53,072 nucleotides of DNA from an uncultured Nostocoides sp. (GCA_937907685.1 CALCXF010000146.1:1-53072), one strand, 5' to 3'; positions 9,331-19,060 are shown, numbered from the stretch's first letter. A program made the numbers and translations. The notes: a model not told the origin generated them from the letters alone.

Positions 9331-10781
9331 GGGGACTCCTGGTCGGGGGTGGGAGGGTGGGGTTGTTCCTGAATCGCCAGGGCGTCGATGACCCCGGAAA
9401 GGTTGCCGAGCTGTGCGGTGATGGCGTCCCGCCGGGCAGCGAGTGTATGCACCTCGGCGCGGGCCCGCTCCACCGCGGCCTGGGCCTCAGCGCGGACGGC
9501 GTCGGCGCGCACCCTCGCCTCCTCGGAGGCCTTCATGATCTCGGCGCGGGCGGCCCGGTGGTACTCGTGAGCCTCCCGGTGCATCCGCTCCACGTCCTCC
9601 GCCGCGCGCTGCCGGACCGTCCGGGCGCCCAGGTCGGCGTCCGCCAGACGGCGGTCCGCGCGTTGCCGGGCCTCCGCCTCGCGGACCTGCGCCTCCGCGA
9701 CGATGCGCTCCGACTCACGACCGGCCGCCTCGCGGGTGCGGGTTGCGTCGGCGAGGGCCTCGCCGAGCACGGCCTCGGCCTGCTCGCGCATCCTCGTGGA
9801 CTCGGACTCCGCCTCCGCGAGCCGGTCGCGGCTCTTGGCCGTCGCGCTGCCGAGCAGGGTCTCGACCCGGTGCCGATGGGTCCTCGTGCGCTCGGCGAGC
9901 TCCTGGTGGTGTGTCCGCGCCCGTTCGGCGGCGTCCGCCTCGGCGCGAGCGAGGATGTCGCGCACCGTTCCCTGTGCCCAGGTCAGGTGCGCCTCAGCGG
10001 TGGCCATGATCCCGGCCGCCTCCTCCTCGGCCTGGGCGACCACCCCGGCTGCCCGCTCGCGCGCCGAAGCGAGGAGCTCCTCGGCCTCGGCTCGGGACGC
10101 GGCCTCACGCTCGGACACCTGGGCGAGCCGGGTCGCCACCTCGCCCTCGGCCTCGCGCCGGTGGCGGGCGGCATACTCCTCCGAGTCCCGGCGCAGGTCC
10201 GCGAGCTCGGTGAGCGTCGACTCCCGCACCGCGGCCAGCTGGGTCGACAGCGTCTCGTGCTCCGTGGTGAACCTCTCCTGCTGGGCCTGCTCGTCGCGCG
10301 CCAGCCGGGTGAGGATCGCCTTCTGGTGGGTCCGCGCCTCGTCGAGGAGGGCGTCGGCCTTGGCCTGGGCGTCGGCGAGCTGCGCCTGGGCCTGCTCCTC
10401 CGCGAGCGCCACGGCCTCGTCGCTCGCCTTGGTGGCCCGGGCACGCAGCAGGGACGCCTGGTCGGCGGCGTCCGCAAGCATGATCTCGACCTCCGCCCGG
10501 GTCTCCTCGAGGCGTCGCTCCGCCTCCTCCCGGGCCGCCTGGAGGGTGACCTGCAGCTCCTCGAGCTCGTGGGCGCCCGCCTGGGCCTCGGCCCGCACGC
10601 GCAGAGCCTCGGCGCGGGCGTGGCTCACCTCCTGGTTCGCGTCGACCCGGAGCTGGTCGGCCAGTGCCTGGGCCCGCGTGAGCAGGGAGAGCGCCTCGTC
10701 GGCAGGGCTCACCGGCGACTGTCTGCCGGTATCTCCCGCTCTCGCTTCACGCGTGGACCCGTCAGACACGCTCTGCATCAT
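9327..10781 (-). CDS. Long coiled-coil protein, paralogue-like partner of the DivIVA-like protein
   Basis: A 484-residue, nearly continuous coiled coil rich in Ala, Glu and Arg, with no membrane segment and no GYDP motif at its N-terminus. Its C-terminal [20 protein letters not shown] is clearly related to ARRDSITAQLSNV of the downstream gene, suggesting an ancient tandem duplication or a shared interaction motif. The start is not certain: an open frame extends to 10919 into the metK leader, and I chose the double ATG at 10781-10776 because the upstream codons overlap the metK promoter. Function unknown; filament or scaffold formation with its neighbour is a reasonable guess. Confidence 0.7.
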   Translation of the reverse strand: MMQSVSDGSTREARAGDTGRQSPVSPADEALSLLTRAQALADQLRVDANQEVSHARAEALRVRAEAQAGAHELEELQVTLQAAREEAERRLEETRAEVEIMLADAADQASLLRARATKASDEAVALAEEQAQAQLADAQAKADALLDEARTHQKAILTRLARDEQAQQERFTTEHETLSTQLAAVRESTLTELADLRRDSEEYAARHRREAEGEVATRLAQVSEREAASRAEAEELLASARERAAGVVAQAEEEAAGIMATAEAHLTWAQGTVRDILARAEADAAERARTHHQELAERTRTHRHRVETLLGSATAKSRDRLAEAESESTRMREQAEAVLGEALADATRTREAAGRESERIVAEAQVREAEARQRADRRLADADLGARTVRQRAAEDVERMHREAHEYHRAARAEIMKASEEARVRADAVRAEAQAAVERARAEVHTLAARRDAITAQLGNLSGVIDALAIQEQPHPPTPDQESP

Positions 10782-10813
10782 CCCAGACCTTGCACCATCC
10801 GTCGGACCCAATC

Positions 10814-10841
10814 TTTGCCGGGCACCCGGCACCGGTAGATT
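10814..10841 (+). promoter_or_regulatory. metK promoter with a central dyad
   Basis: TTTGCC (10814-10819) and TAGATT (10836-10841) with a 16-base spacer look like a sigma-A-type promoter. The spacer and -35 overlap a perfect interrupted dyad, GCCGGG-CA-CCCGGC (10817-10830). The inferred leader is about 50 bases, very GC-rich, and ends in the ribosome-binding site GAAGGAG. GGCCGCG (10842-10848) can also pair with CGCGGCC (10867-10873) in the leader. Confidence 0.5.
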
Positions 10842-10899
10842 GGCCGCGCGCGCGGCGGCCTGCAGCCGCGGCCGGCCCGTCCCACCGAAGGAGTTCCGC

Positions 10900-12120
10900 G
10901 TGTCCGCACGCCTGTTCACGTCCGAGTCCGTGACCGAAGGTCACCCGGACAAGATCTGTGACCAGATCTCCGACGCGATCCTCGACGCGATGCTGGCCCA
11001 GGACCCGCGCAGCCGCGTCGCCGTCGAGACCATGGTCACCACGGGTCTCGTGCACGTCGCCGGCGAGGTCACCACCGAGGCCTACGTCGAGATCCCGAAG
11101 ATCGTCCGGGACACGGTCCTGCGCATCGGCTACGACAGCTCGACGAAGGGTTTCGACGGCGCGTCGTGCGGGGTCAGCGCGTCGATCGGGCAACAGAGCC
11201 CCGACATCGCCCAGGGCGTCGACACGGCATTCGAGAGCCGCACCGGCGGAGTCGACCCGCTCGACAAGCAGGGCGCCGGCGACCAGGGCCTGATGTTCGG
11301 CTACGCGACCGACGACACCCCGGAGCTCATGCCGCTCCCGATCTTCCTCGCGCACCGCCTCGCCGAGCGACTCACCGCGGTGCGCAAGACCGGCGAGCTC
11401 ACCTACCTGCGGCCCGACGGCAAGACGCAGGTGACCATCGCGTACGACGGTGACCGCGCCGTCTCCCTCGACGCCGTCGTCGTGTCGACACAGCACGCGG
11501 AGGACATCTCGATCGAGGGGATGCTCGAGCCCGACATCCGGGCCCACGTCATCGACCCCGTGCTGGCCCAGCTCTCGGATGCCGGCACGTCGATCCGCAC
11601 GGAGGACTACCGCGCGTACATCAACCCCACGGGCAAGTTCGTCATCGGTGGGCCGATGGGCGACGCCGGGCTCACCGGCCGCAAGATCATCGTCGACACC
11701 TACGGTGGCATGGCGCGGCACGGGGGCGGCGCCTTCTCCGGCAAGGACCCGAGCAAGGTGGACCGCTCCGCCGCCTACGCCACGCGGTGGGTGGCCAAGA
11801 ACGTCGTCTCCGCCGGTCTGGCCCGTCGGTGCGAGCTGCAGGTCGCCTACGCGATCGGCAAGGCACAGCCGGTCGGCCTCTACGTCGAGACCTTCGGCAC
11901 CGAGACCGTTCCGGCAGAGCGGATCCAGAAGGCGATCACGACGACCTTCGATCTGCGGCCCGCCGCCATCCTCGAGCAGCTGGACCTGCTCCGCCCCATC
12001 TACCGGGCGACCGCGGCCTACGGCCACTTCGGCCGCACGACCGCCGACGGCGTGGACAACCCCTTCACCTGGGAGCACACCGACCGGGTGGAGGATCTGC
12101 AGCGCGCGGCACACGGCTGA
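10900..12120 (+). CDS. metK: S-adenosylmethionine synthetase
   Basis: Makes AdoMet from methionine and ATP. The 406-residue protein has [24 protein letters not shown] at the N-terminus (methionine and ATP site), [12 protein letters not shown] (about 127-138), and [19 protein letters not shown] (the phosphate loop). The GTG at 10900 has GAAGGAG eight bases before it and gives the family's usual N-terminus, although the frame is open far upstream. It is divergent from the coiled-coil pair and upstream of priA. Confidence 0.97.
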   Translation: MSARLFTSESVTEGHPDKICDQISDAILDAMLAQDPRSRVAVETMVTTGLVHVAGEVTTEAYVEIPKIVRDTVLRIGYDSSTKGFDGASCGVSASIGQQSPDIAQGVDTAFESRTGGVDPLDKQGAGDQGLMFGYATDDTPELMPLPIFLAHRLAERLTAVRKTGELTYLRPDGKTQVTIAYDGDRAVSLDAVVVSTQHAEDISIEGMLEPDIRAHVIDPVLAQLSDAGTSIRTEDYRAYINPTGKFVIGGPMGDAGLTGRKIIVDTYGGMARHGGGAFSGKDPSKVDRSAAYATRWVAKNVVSAGLARRCELQVAYAIGKAQPVGLYVETFGTETVPAERIQKAITTTFDLRPAAILEQLDLLRPIYRATAAYGHFGRTTADGVDNPFTWEHTDRVEDLQRAAHG

Positions 12121-12172
12121 CCTCGTCGTCCACAGCCGACCCGACCACCACGCCAGGGTCGGTGGGCTCCGC

Positions 12173-12178
12173 TAGTTT
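12173..12178 (+). promoter_or_regulatory. -10 element of leaderless priA
   Basis: TAGTTT followed after seven bases by GTG at 12186. Transcription would begin at or next to the start codon, which fixes the choice of start. Confidence 0.6.
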
Positions 12179-12185
12179 CGGGAGC

Positions 12186-14258
12186 GTGACAGTGGCCCAC
12201 GGCGACGAGGGCGCGCCCGGCGAGCAGCTCGCACTCCTCACACCTCGTCCGGTCGCCGCACGTCCTCGTCGACTCGCCGGCGACGACCCGACGACCGCCG
12301 AGCGTCCCGTGGCGGTCGTCCAGGTCGACACCGGGCTGGCCCACCTGGACCGCCCCTTCGAGTACACCGTCCCGGAGTCGATGGCCGCGACGGCCGTCCC
12401 GGGGGTGCGTGTCAAGGTGCGGTTCGCGGGCCAGGACCTCGACGGCTTCGTCCTGGAGCGCCGGGAGGCGGCGGAGCACCCGGGCCGGTTGAGCCCGCTG
12501 CGGCGGGTGGTCTCCCCCGAGCCGGTGCTCGTACCCGAGGTGCTGCGCGGCGCCAGAGCGGTGGCCGACCGGTATGCCGGGTCGCTCGGCGACGTTCTGC
12601 GGCTCGCCGTCCCTCCCCGCCACGCGGCGGCCGAGAAGGCCCTCGCCGTCGACCCGCCCGCACATCCGCCCCTGCCGCCACGCTCCAGCCGTGAATGGCA
12701 GGCGTATGCCGCCGGGCCGGCCTTCCTCGCCCACCTCACCGCAGGTGGTGCGCCCGGCGCCTCGGTCCTCACGCTGCCGTCGACGCGCAGCGACGCCGGG
12801 TGGCCGGTCCTCCTGGCAGAGGCCGCCCGGGCAGCGGTGGAGGGGGGTCGCGGTGCGGTGATCGTCGTCCCTGACCACCGCGACGTCGTGCGGGTGGAGG
12901 CGGCCCTCGCCGAGGTGCTCGGCTCCGCGAGGCACACCCGGCTCACCGCCGACCAGGGGCCCCAGGCTCGGTACACGGCATACCTCAAGGTCCTGCGCGG
13001 GCACGCCCAGGTCGTGGTGGGGACGAGGGCGGCGGCCTTCGCCCCGGTGCGCGACCTCGGGCTGCTCGCCTGGTGGGACGACGGTGACGACCTCCTCGAC
13101 GAGCCGCGCGCGCCCTACCCACATGTGCGCGAAGTCGTGCTGGCCCGGGCAGCGGTCGAGGGGGCGGGGGTGCTCGCCGCGGGTTTCGCCCGTTCGGTCG
13201 CGGTCGCGGAGCTCGTCGAACGGTTGGTGCTCACGCGCGTGGAGGCGCCGCGGGCCGCGGTGCGGCGGGCGGTTCCGGCCGTCCACGTCGCGGGTGAGGG
13301 GCACGACCCGGACCGCGATCCGGCGGTGGCGGCGGCGCACCTGCCGAGCGTCGCGTGGCGCACCGCCAAGGAGGCTCTCGTGGCCGGCCCGGTGCTCGTC
13401 CAGGTGCCCCGGCGTGGGTACCTGCCGGCCCTTTCCTGCCAGGACTGTCGTCGTCCCGCGCGCTGCCCGGTGTGCGCAGGCCCACTCGGGCTCCCCGGCC
13501 CGCAGGGGCCTCCCGCCTGCCGGTGGTGCGGGCGGGTGGAGACGGCGTTCACCTGCCCGTCGTGCGCCGGCACCCGGCTGCGGTCGTCGGTGGTGGGTGC
13601 CCGCCGCACCGCGGAGGAGCTGGGACGGGCCTTTCCCGGCGTCCCGGTCGAGCGCTCCGGTGCGGGCACGGTGCTGGAGGCCGTCCCCGCGGGCCCTCGC
13701 CTCGTCGTCTCCACCCCCGGCGCGGAGCCGGTTGCACCCGAGGGGTATGCCGCGGCTCTCCTCCTCGACGCGTGGGCGCTGCTCGAGCGACCCAGCCTGA
13801 CGGCGGGCGAGGAGGCCCTCCGGCGGTGGCTCGCCGCAGCAGCCCTCGTCCGGCCGGCAGACGCGGGGGGCCGGGTCGTGCTCGCGGGGGCGTCGACTGA
13901 GGTGACACTGCCCGCCGTCGAGGCCCTCGTGCGCTGGGACCCGGCGTGGTTCGCCGACCGCGAGCTCGCCGAGCGACGGCACCTCTCCCTTCCCCCGACG
14001 CACCGGACCGCCCTGCTCACCGGGAGCCGGGCCGCGCTCGAGGCCGCAGCGGCCGAGCTGCACCTGCCCGACTCGGCCGCGGTGCTGGGTCCCCTGCCCC
14101 ACGGCGCTGACGGCCTCTGGCGGGCGATCGTCACGGTGCCGGAGACCGATGGCCTCGCTCTGGCGCGCGAGCTGGCGGCGATGCGGGCGCGTGCCTCCGC
14201 ACGCAAGGACCCGGATCCGGTCACCGTTCGGGTGGACCCGCCGGACCCGAGCGCGTGA
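12186..14258 (+). CDS. priA: Primosomal protein N' (PriA), actinobacterial form without a helicase ATP site
   Basis: A replication-restart protein of 690 residues. The N-terminal 3'-DNA-end-binding domain is recognisable in VQVDTGLAHLDRPFEYTVP. The region where helicase PriA has Walker A reads VLTLPSTRSDAGWPVLLAEA, with no GxGKT, and the DEAH position reads LLAWWDDGDD, so ATPase and helicase activity are probably lost, as is usual in actinobacterial PriA. A zinc-binding cluster remains (CQDCRRPARCPVC, then CRWCGRVETAFTCPSC) near residues 418-462. The start at 12186 sits seven bases after a TAGTTT -10. Confidence 0.9.
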   Translation: MTVAHGDEGAPGEQLALLTPRPVAARPRRLAGDDPTTAERPVAVVQVDTGLAHLDRPFEYTVPESMAATAVPGVRVKVRFAGQDLDGFVLERREAAEHPGRLSPLRRVVSPEPVLVPEVLRGARAVADRYAGSLGDVLRLAVPPRHAAAEKALAVDPPAHPPLPPRSSREWQAYAAGPAFLAHLTAGGAPGASVLTLPSTRSDAGWPVLLAEAARAAVEGGRGAVIVVPDHRDVVRVEAALAEVLGSARHTRLTADQGPQARYTAYLKVLRGHAQVVVGTRAAAFAPVRDLGLLAWWDDGDDLLDEPRAPYPHVREVVLARAAVEGAGVLAAGFARSVAVAELVERLVLTRVEAPRAAVRRAVPAVHVAGEGHDPDRDPAVAAAHLPSVAWRTAKEALVAGPVLVQVPRRGYLPALSCQDCRRPARCPVCAGPLGLPGPQGPPACRWCGRVETAFTCPSCAGTRLRSSVVGARRTAEELGRAFPGVPVERSGAGTVLEAVPAGPRLVVSTPGAEPVAPEGYAAALLLDAWALLERPSLTAGEEALRRWLAAAALVRPADAGGRVVLAGASTEVTLPAVEALVRWDPAWFADRELAERRHLSLPPTHRTALLTGSRAALEAAAAELHLPDSAAVLGPLPHGADGLWRAIVTVPETDGLALARELAAMRARASARKDPDPVTVRVDPPDPSA

Positions 14259-14269
14259 CCGCGTCCACC

Positions 14270-14275
14270 TAGAAT
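14270..14275 (+). promoter_or_regulatory. -10 element before the def remnant and fmt
   Basis: TAGAAT followed by six bases and GTG at 14282. It probably drives a leaderless transcript through the def remnant into fmt, rsmB, rpe and the pentapeptide gene. Confidence 0.6.
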
Positions 14276-14281
14276 CCCGGG

Positions 14282-14440
14282 GTGAGCGTCACCCCCATCC
14301 GCGTCTTCGACGACCCCGTGCTGCTCGCCCCCGAGCACCGTCGCGCGGCCATGCGGATCGTCCGGGAGGCCGACTGGGCAGGCGGCCCGCCCTCCGTCGT
14401 CCGGTCCACCCCCCACGCGAACGCGTTCGGGAGGCGTTGA
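14282..14440 (+). pseudogene. def: Peptide deformylase remnant with an in-frame internal deletion
   Basis: A 52-codon frame between priA and fmt, the place where many actinomycetes carry def. It begins VSVTPIRVFDDPVL, like the N-terminus of actinobacterial deformylases, and then passes directly to RRAAMRIVREADWAGG followed by VVRSTPHANAFG, which resembles their extreme C-terminus. The catalytic core is missing: no GxGxAAxQ, no EGCLS, no HExxH. A normal protein has about 165-190 residues, so roughly 120-130 were lost. The frame is intact, has its own leaderless promoter, and ends one base before the fmt GTG, so it may survive as a leader for fmt translation. A genuine short protein cannot be excluded. 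Confidence 0.7.
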
Positions 14441-15394
14441 GTGCGGCTCGTCGTCGCCGGCACGCCTGTCACAGCGGTCCCGTCACTGCGGGCCCTGCTG
14501 GCTTCCCGCCACGAGGTCGTCGCTGTCGTGACTCGGCCCGACGCGCCGGCTGGGCGGGGCCGCGCCCTGGCGCCGTCGCCGGTCAAGCAGACCGCCCTCG
14601 AGCACGGCCTCCTCGTGCTGACCCCGCCCGCGCCGCGTCACCCCCAGTTCCTCGACCGCCTGCGCGGGCTGGCCCCGGACTGCTGCCCCGTCGTGGCGTA
14701 CGGCGCCCTCGTGCCCCGGGTGGCGCTCGACATCCCCGCACACGGGTGGGTGAACCTCCACTTCTCGCTCCTGCCGGCCTGGCGGGGTGCGGCACCCGTG
14801 CAGCGGGCGGTGATGGCCGGCGACGAGGTGACCGGTGCGACGACGTTCCTCCTGGAAGAGGGCCTCGACACCGGACCAGTGCTCGGCACGCTCACCGAGC
14901 CGGTTCGACCCGACGACACTGCGGGAACGCTGCTCGACCGGCTGGCCCACGCCGGAGCCGGGCTCCTCGTCGCGACGATGGACGGTCTGGAGGCCGGTGA
15001 TCTCCGGGCCGTTCCGCAACCCTCGGAGGGTGTGAGCCATGCTCCGAAGCTCACCACCGACGAGGCGCGGGTCCGCTGGGCCCTCCCCGCCCACGTCGTC
15101 GACCGACACGTGCGCGGCTGCACGCCGGCACCGGGTGCGTGGACGACGTTCCGTGGGGGACGACTCAAGATCGGACCGGTGCGGATGCCGACGACTCCTG
15201 CGGTCCGTGAGGAAGTCGCCTTGGCCCCACTCGAGCCGGGAGTGCTGCGGGTCGACAAGCGTGCCGTGCTCGTGGGCACCGGGTCGGCGCCCGTCGAGCT
15301 GGGCGAGGTGGGCCCGCCCGGACGGAAGGTGATGAGTGCCGCCGACTGGGCGCGCGGCGAGCGGATCACGAGCGGGGAGCGCCTGGATGCCTGA
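14441..15394 (+). CDS. fmt: Methionyl-tRNA formyltransferase
   Basis: Formylates initiator Met-tRNA using 10-formyl-tetrahydrofolate. In the 317-residue protein, [21 protein letters not shown] (about 105-125) carries the catalytic Asn and His with the SLLP folate motif, and [11 protein letters not shown] carries the catalytic Asp. The C-terminal tRNA-binding domain is present ([19 protein letters not shown]). The usual loop GTPxFAxxxL is present as [10 protein letters not shown]. Its GTG directly follows the stop of the def remnant, and its stop overlaps the rsmB start, so the group is tightly coupled. A working deformylase must exist elsewhere in the genome. Confidence 0.95.
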   Translation: MRLVVAGTPVTAVPSLRALLASRHEVVAVVTRPDAPAGRGRALAPSPVKQTALEHGLLVLTPPAPRHPQFLDRLRGLAPDCCPVVAYGALVPRVALDIPAHGWVNLHFSLLPAWRGAAPVQRAVMAGDEVTGATTFLLEEGLDTGPVLGTLTEPVRPDDTAGTLLDRLAHAGAGLLVATMDGLEAGDLRAVPQPSEGVSHAPKLTTDEARVRWALPAHVVDRHVRGCTPAPGAWTTFRGGRLKIGPVRMPTTPAVREEVALAPLEPGVLRVDKRAVLVGTGSAPVELGEVGPPGRKVMSAADWARGERITSGERLDA

Positions 15395-16859
15395 CGACGG
15401 CGGTCGGGGCAGGCCGCGCCGGCGCAGCGTCACCGCGCCTGCGGACCGGACGCGTCGGGCGGAGCCGACTCGCTTCGCGGCATACACGCTCCTGCGCGCG
15501 GTGGCCGACGGCGCCTACGCCAACCTCGAGATGTCGGCGGTCCTGCGACGTCACCGGCTGGAGGGTCGCGACGCCGCATTCGCCACCGAGCTGGCGTTCG
15601 GCACCATCCGCTGGCAGGGCTTCTACGACGCCGTCGTGGCCGAGGCCGCGGGGCGGCCCACCTCGCGGATCGACCCCCAGGTCCTCGACGTCCTGCGCCT
15701 CGGGTCCCACCAGCTGCTGGGGATGCGGGTGGCCACGCACGCCGCCGCCGACCAGACGGTCGGTCTGACCCGCGCGGTGGCCGGTGCCGGCGCGAGCGGC
15801 TTCGTCAACGCCGTTCTGCGACGCATCAGCGAGCGCACGCTCGAGCAGTGGCGCGAGGCGGTCGTCCCCGAGGGCGGAGGAGCGGCAGCGCTCGCGGTGC
15901 GCCACAGCCATCCCGAGTGGGTGGTCAGCGCCCTCCGGGCGGCACTGCTGGGGCACGGACGGGCCACGCCGGGCACCGTGGACGGCGAGCTGACGTCCCT
16001 GCTCGAGGCCGACAACGAGCCACCGCAGGTGCACCTCGTGGCCCGGCCGGGCCTCTCGACCGTCGACGAGCTGGTCGCGGCGGGCGACGTCGAGCGGAGC
16101 ACCGGCTCACCCATCGGGGCGGTCCTGGTCTCGGGCGACCCGGGTGACCTCGCGGCCGTGCGGGACGGCCGGGCGGCCGTCCAGGACGAGGGCTCCCAGC
16201 TCGTGGCACTCGCGCTGGCCACGGCGCAGACCGTGCCCGGCCTCCCCGCGCGGTGGCTCGACCTCTGCGCGGGTCCAGGGGGGAAGGCCGGGGTGCTGGG
16301 CGCGTTGGCGCTCCGCACCGGCGCCGACCTCGTGGCGAACGAGGTCAGCCAGCACCGGGCTGACCTCGTGCGCTCGACCCTCAGACCCGTGGCCGGGCTG
16401 GCGACGAGAAGCGGCCACAGCGTCGACGTGCGCACGGCGGACGGTCGACGCCTCGGGGATGACGAGCCGGCGGCATACGGCCGCGTTCTCGTCGACGCCC
16501 CGTGCACCGGGCTGGGAGCGCTGCGGCGACGTCCGGAGGCTCGGTGGCGACGGTCCCCGTCCGACGTGGCCGAGCTGGCCCCGCTGCAGCGCGCCCTGCT
16601 CACCTCGGCCCTCGACGCGGTGGCACCCGGTGGGGTCGTCGGGTACGCCACCTGCAGCCCCCACGTGGCCGAGACCCGGTTCGTCGTCGCCGACGTCCTC
16701 AAGAAGAGATCGGACGTGGAGCTCGACGACGCGCGCCCGCTGTTCACCGACGCGGCCGGGGCCTCCCTGGAGGGGCTCGGCGAGGGTCCCTTCGTGCAGC
16801 TCTGGCCGCACGTGCACGGGACCGACGCGATGTTCTTCGCGCTGCTGCGGCGTCGTTAG
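15387..16859 (+). CDS. rsmB: 16S rRNA m5C967 methyltransferase
   Basis: A 490-residue AdoMet-dependent enzyme that methylates 16S rRNA. An N-terminal NusB-like RNA-binding domain (about 30-165) includes [32 protein letters not shown]. The Rossmann methyltransferase domain has [12 protein letters not shown] for AdoMet, [22 protein letters not shown] (motif IV Cys) and [12 protein letters not shown] (motif VI Cys); the two Cys are the catalytic pair. The ATG at 15387 overlaps the fmt stop by eight bases. Confidence 0.94.
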   Translation: MPDDGGRGRPRRRSVTAPADRTRRAEPTRFAAYTLLRAVADGAYANLEMSAVLRRHRLEGRDAAFATELAFGTIRWQGFYDAVVAEAAGRPTSRIDPQVLDVLRLGSHQLLGMRVATHAAADQTVGLTRAVAGAGASGFVNAVLRRISERTLEQWREAVVPEGGGAAALAVRHSHPEWVVSALRAALLGHGRATPGTVDGELTSLLEADNEPPQVHLVARPGLSTVDELVAAGDVERSTGSPIGAVLVSGDPGDLAAVRDGRAAVQDEGSQLVALALATAQTVPGLPARWLDLCAGPGGKAGVLGALALRTGADLVANEVSQHRADLVRSTLRPVAGLATRSGHSVDVRTADGRRLGDDEPAAYGRVLVDAPCTGLGALRRRPEARWRRSPSDVAELAPLQRALLTSALDAVAPGGVVGYATCSPHVAETRFVVADVLKKRSDVELDDARPLFTDAAGASLEGLGEGPFVQLWPHVHGTDAMFFALLRRR

Positions 16860-16860
16860 G

Positions 16861-17529
16861 GTGGCGCGCGTGCAGATCTCACCGTCGCTCCTCTCCGCAG
16901 ACTTCGCCAACCTCGAGCGGGAGCTGGGCGCCATCGCGAACGCCGACTGGGCGCACGTCGACGTCATGGACAACCACTTCGTGCCCAACCTCACCCTCGG
17001 CCTGCCGGTCGTCGAGCGGCTCGTCGCGGTGTCGCCGATCCCGGTGGACTGCCACCTCATGATCGACGACCCGGACCGGTGGGCGCCGGGCTACGCCGAG
17101 GCCGGCGCGAGGTCGGTGACCTTCCACGTCGAGGCGGTGCGGGATGCCGTGGGCACTGCTCGGGCGATCCGCTCGGCCGGGGCCCGGGCGGCCTTCGCCG
17201 TCAAGCCGGGGACGGCCTTCGCCCCGTACGCCGACCTGCTGGGCGAGGTCGACATGGTGCTCGTCATGACGGTCGAGCCCGGCTTCGGGGGTCAGTCCTT
17301 CATGGCCGACCAGATGGCGAAGGTGCGCGAGGTCCGTGAGGCGGTGCGCCGCGTCGGTGGCGAGATCTGGGTGCAGGTCGACGGTGGCGTGTCCGCGTCG
17401 ACGATCGAGCAGTGCGCGGTGGCCGGTGCCGACGTGTTCGTCGCCGGGTCGGCGGTCTTCGGGGCGGAGTCCGCGGCGGGGGCGGTGGAGGAGCTGCGCG
17501 CCCTGGCTCAGCAGCACGGCCAGCAGTGA
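16861..17529 (+). CDS. rpe: Ribulose-phosphate 3-epimerase
   Basis: Interconverts ribulose 5-phosphate and xylulose 5-phosphate in the pentose phosphate pathway. The 222-residue TIM barrel shows [56 protein letters not shown] and VDGGVSAST, covering the metal-binding His and Asp residues and the phosphate site. It begins one base after the rsmB stop; a second GTG three codons in would give the shorter common start. Its stop overlaps the next gene. Confidence 0.96.
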   Translation: MARVQISPSLLSADFANLERELGAIANADWAHVDVMDNHFVPNLTLGLPVVERLVAVSPIPVDCHLMIDDPDRWAPGYAEAGARSVTFHVEAVRDAVGTARAIRSAGARAAFAVKPGTAFAPYADLLGEVDMVLVMTVEPGFGGQSFMADQMAKVREVREAVRRVGGEIWVQVDGGVSASTIEQCAVAGADVFVAGSAVFGAESAAGAVEELRALAQQHGQQ

Positions 17530-18143
17530 GCGACTCCGGCTCGTTGGTCGAGCGCCTGTCGGGGCTCGACGGGTATGCCGCCGACCTCACCATCACCGAG
17601 GGGCTCGCGCCGGGCGAGGTGCTCGAGGGCGTCGAGCTGGAGGGGTGCCGGTTCGACGGTTCGGTGATGGAGGGCGCCGCACTGCGGGGCTGCACCTTCA
17701 CCGACTGCGTCTTCACCGGGTGCAACCTCTCCAGGGTCGACCTCGACGCGTCGCGTCTCGTCGACTGCCGCTTCGTGGACTGCAAGGCACTCGCGGTGGT
17801 GTGGACCCGTGCCGCCGCGGCTGCGCTCTCGGCGCGCCCGTGGGACTTCGAACGGTGCCGCCTGGACCTGGCGTCCTTCCAGGAGGGCGAGCTCGCAGGG
17901 AGCCGGATGGTCGACTGCTCGCTGCGCGAGGCGGACTTCGCGGGCGCGGTCTGCCGAGCCGTCGACTTCGCCGGGAGCGACCTCGCCGGTGCGGTGTTCG
18001 TCGGAACCGACCTGCGCGGCGCCGGCCTCGTCGGGGCGAGCGGCTACGCGTTCGACCCGTCCCGGAACCGGGTCCAGGGGATGAAGGTCGATGACACCGG
18101 CGCGACCGGTCTGCTCCGGGCGATGGGCATCCTCGTGGAGTGA
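17526..18143 (+). CDS. Pentapeptide-repeat protein
   Basis: A 205-residue soluble protein with two blocks of A(D/N)Lxx-type repeats, visible as [52 protein letters not shown] and, after a short break, [50 protein letters not shown]. Such repeats fold into a right-handed quadrilateral beta-helix. Many repeats start with Cys. Some relatives mimic DNA and protect gyrase from quinolones, but most have no known role, and nothing here points to one. The GTG overlaps the rpe stop, so it is the end of the metK-distal operon. A hairpin follows at 18170-18205. Confidence 0.85.
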   Translation: MSDSGSLVERLSGLDGYAADLTITEGLAPGEVLEGVELEGCRFDGSVMEGAALRGCTFTDCVFTGCNLSRVDLDASRLVDCRFVDCKALAVVWTRAAAAALSARPWDFERCRLDLASFQEGELAGSRMVDCSLREADFAGAVCRAVDFAGSDLAGAVFVGTDLRGAGLVGASGYAFDPSRNRVQGMKVDDTGATGLLRAMGILVE

Positions 18144-18169
18144 GCCGGTCCGACTGGACGACGCCCCCG

Positions 18170-18205
18170 GGTGCCAAGCGCGCGTGTGGACGCGCTTGGG
18201 GCACC
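18170..18205. terminator. Hairpin terminator between convergent genes
   Basis: GGTGCC-AAGCGCG pairs with CGCGCTT-GG-GGCACC around a short TGTGGA-type loop, giving about 13 pairs with a small bulge. It sits in the 106-base gap between the pentapeptide gene and the convergent DUF4231-like gene. Confidence 0.65.
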
Positions 18206-18249
18206 CCGAGGTCGCACGGCTGCGAAGGCGGCTCGGCGTGCCCGCGACC

Positions 18250-18717
18250 TCATTCGACGGCGTGCACCGCCGGCGAGGGTGGCGATCCGGACGCTCGGAG
18301 GCGTTCGGCCCATCCCTGGGTCTCCTCGGCGACGATGGAATCGACCTGGAGGACGAGCCGCCGGCCCGCGGCCGCTCGACCCTCGGGTGGTTGCAGCCGA
18401 TAGAGCGTGATCTCGTGCTCGATCTGCACGGTGGCCCACGTCATGGTGGCCCACTTCTCGCGGAAGGCGAAGACCTGGCGCAAGCCCGTGAGCAGCAACG
18501 TCAGGCTCGCCAGCGCCGCGGTCAACGCCGCTGTCGCGCCGATGGCGGCGGCGAGGGTCGTGGCCGCCGCGGCGACGAGCTGGGAGACCTCGATGGAGTA
18601 GTGGCCGATGCGCGCGTTGCGGTTGTTCCGGCTGTACCAGGCAAGCTGATCCTGGGCGAAGGCCAAGGGAGGGTCGGGGCTCTCCCAGACGTCAGGTGCC
18701 TGCGCGGTGCGTTCCAT
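18250..18717 (-). CDS. DUF4231-like small membrane protein
   Basis: A 155-residue protein with two close hydrophobic helices (about 42-62 and 64-82) in the middle. The N-terminal DQLAWYSRNNRNARIGHYSIEV resembles the start of the DUF4231 family (Q-x-x-WY, then N-x-R-x-x-x-Y). The C-terminal half is soluble and amphipathic. It stands alone on the minus strand, with TAGCCT six bases upstream of its ATG as a leaderless promoter. The function of the family is unknown. Confidence 0.7.
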   Translation of the reverse strand: MERTAQAPDVWESPDPPLAFAQDQLAWYSRNNRNARIGHYSIEVSQLVAAAATTLAAAIGATAALTAALASLTLLLTGLRQVFAFREKWATMTWATVQIEHEITLYRLQPPEGRAAAGRRLVLQVDSIVAEETQGWAERLRASGSPPSPAVHAVE

Positions 18718-18723
18718 CGGCCG

Positions 18724-18729
18724 AGGCTA
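18724..18729 (-). promoter_or_regulatory. -10 element of the DUF4231-like gene
   Basis: TAGCCT on the minus strand, six bases before the ATG at 18717, the same arrangement as the other leaderless genes in this window. Confidence 0.5.
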
Positions 18730-18874
18730 GGGTCGGAACGTCGGTGACGTCCACCGGCCCGGTGTCGGGCCGGACCGGCGTCACGGCTTCCTCGCATGGT
18801 GCCGGACGCGAGGTGAGCGAGCGCACGCCCCGACGAGGGTGTCCCCCCCGGTGACCCTGCGGCATACTGGCCCC

Positions 18875-19001
18875 ACGTGCTCCGGGGTCGGTGAAACTCC
18901 GAGCCGGCGGTGACAGTCCGCGACCCGACCGCAGCCAGCGGCCGGTTGACCTGGTGGAACCCCAGGACCGACGGTGAAAGTCCGGATGGTAGGAAGCACG
19001 T
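18875..19001 (+). ncRNA. FMN riboswitch (RFN element)
   Basis: The P1 helix is formed by ACGTGC (18875-18880) and GCACGT (18996-19001). Between them lie the conserved RFN blocks: GGTGAAACTCCGAGCCGGCG, GGTGACAGTCCGCGACC, then GACCGACGGTGAAAGTCC and GGATGGTAGGAAGCACG. FMN binding lowers expression of riboflavin synthesis or uptake genes. The candidate CATACT -10 would start the RNA at the first base of P1. The gene it controls is the riboflavin carrier at 19105. Confidence 0.95.
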
Positions 19002-19060
19002 ACGACGGTTGTGCCGGAGGTCTGTCGACCGCCGGCCCGCCCGTGGTGCACGTCCCCGGA

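Noticed and set aside
9357-10838. Long plus-strand frames opposite the coiled-coil genes
   Set aside because: Repetitive Leu/Gly/Arg or Ser/Arg composition mirrors the Ala/Glu/Arg repeats of the minus-strand genes; the overlap and shared motif support the minus strand.
10842-10899. AdoMet riboswitch in the metK leader
   Set aside because: The leader is about 50 bases of mostly G and C, with none of the conserved SAM-I, SAM-II or SAM-IV elements that I can recognise.
12720-13100. priA as a damaged gene because Walker A and DEAH motifs are missing
   Set aside because: Loss of the helicase site is the usual state of actinobacterial PriA; the zinc cluster and the DNA-binding domain are intact.
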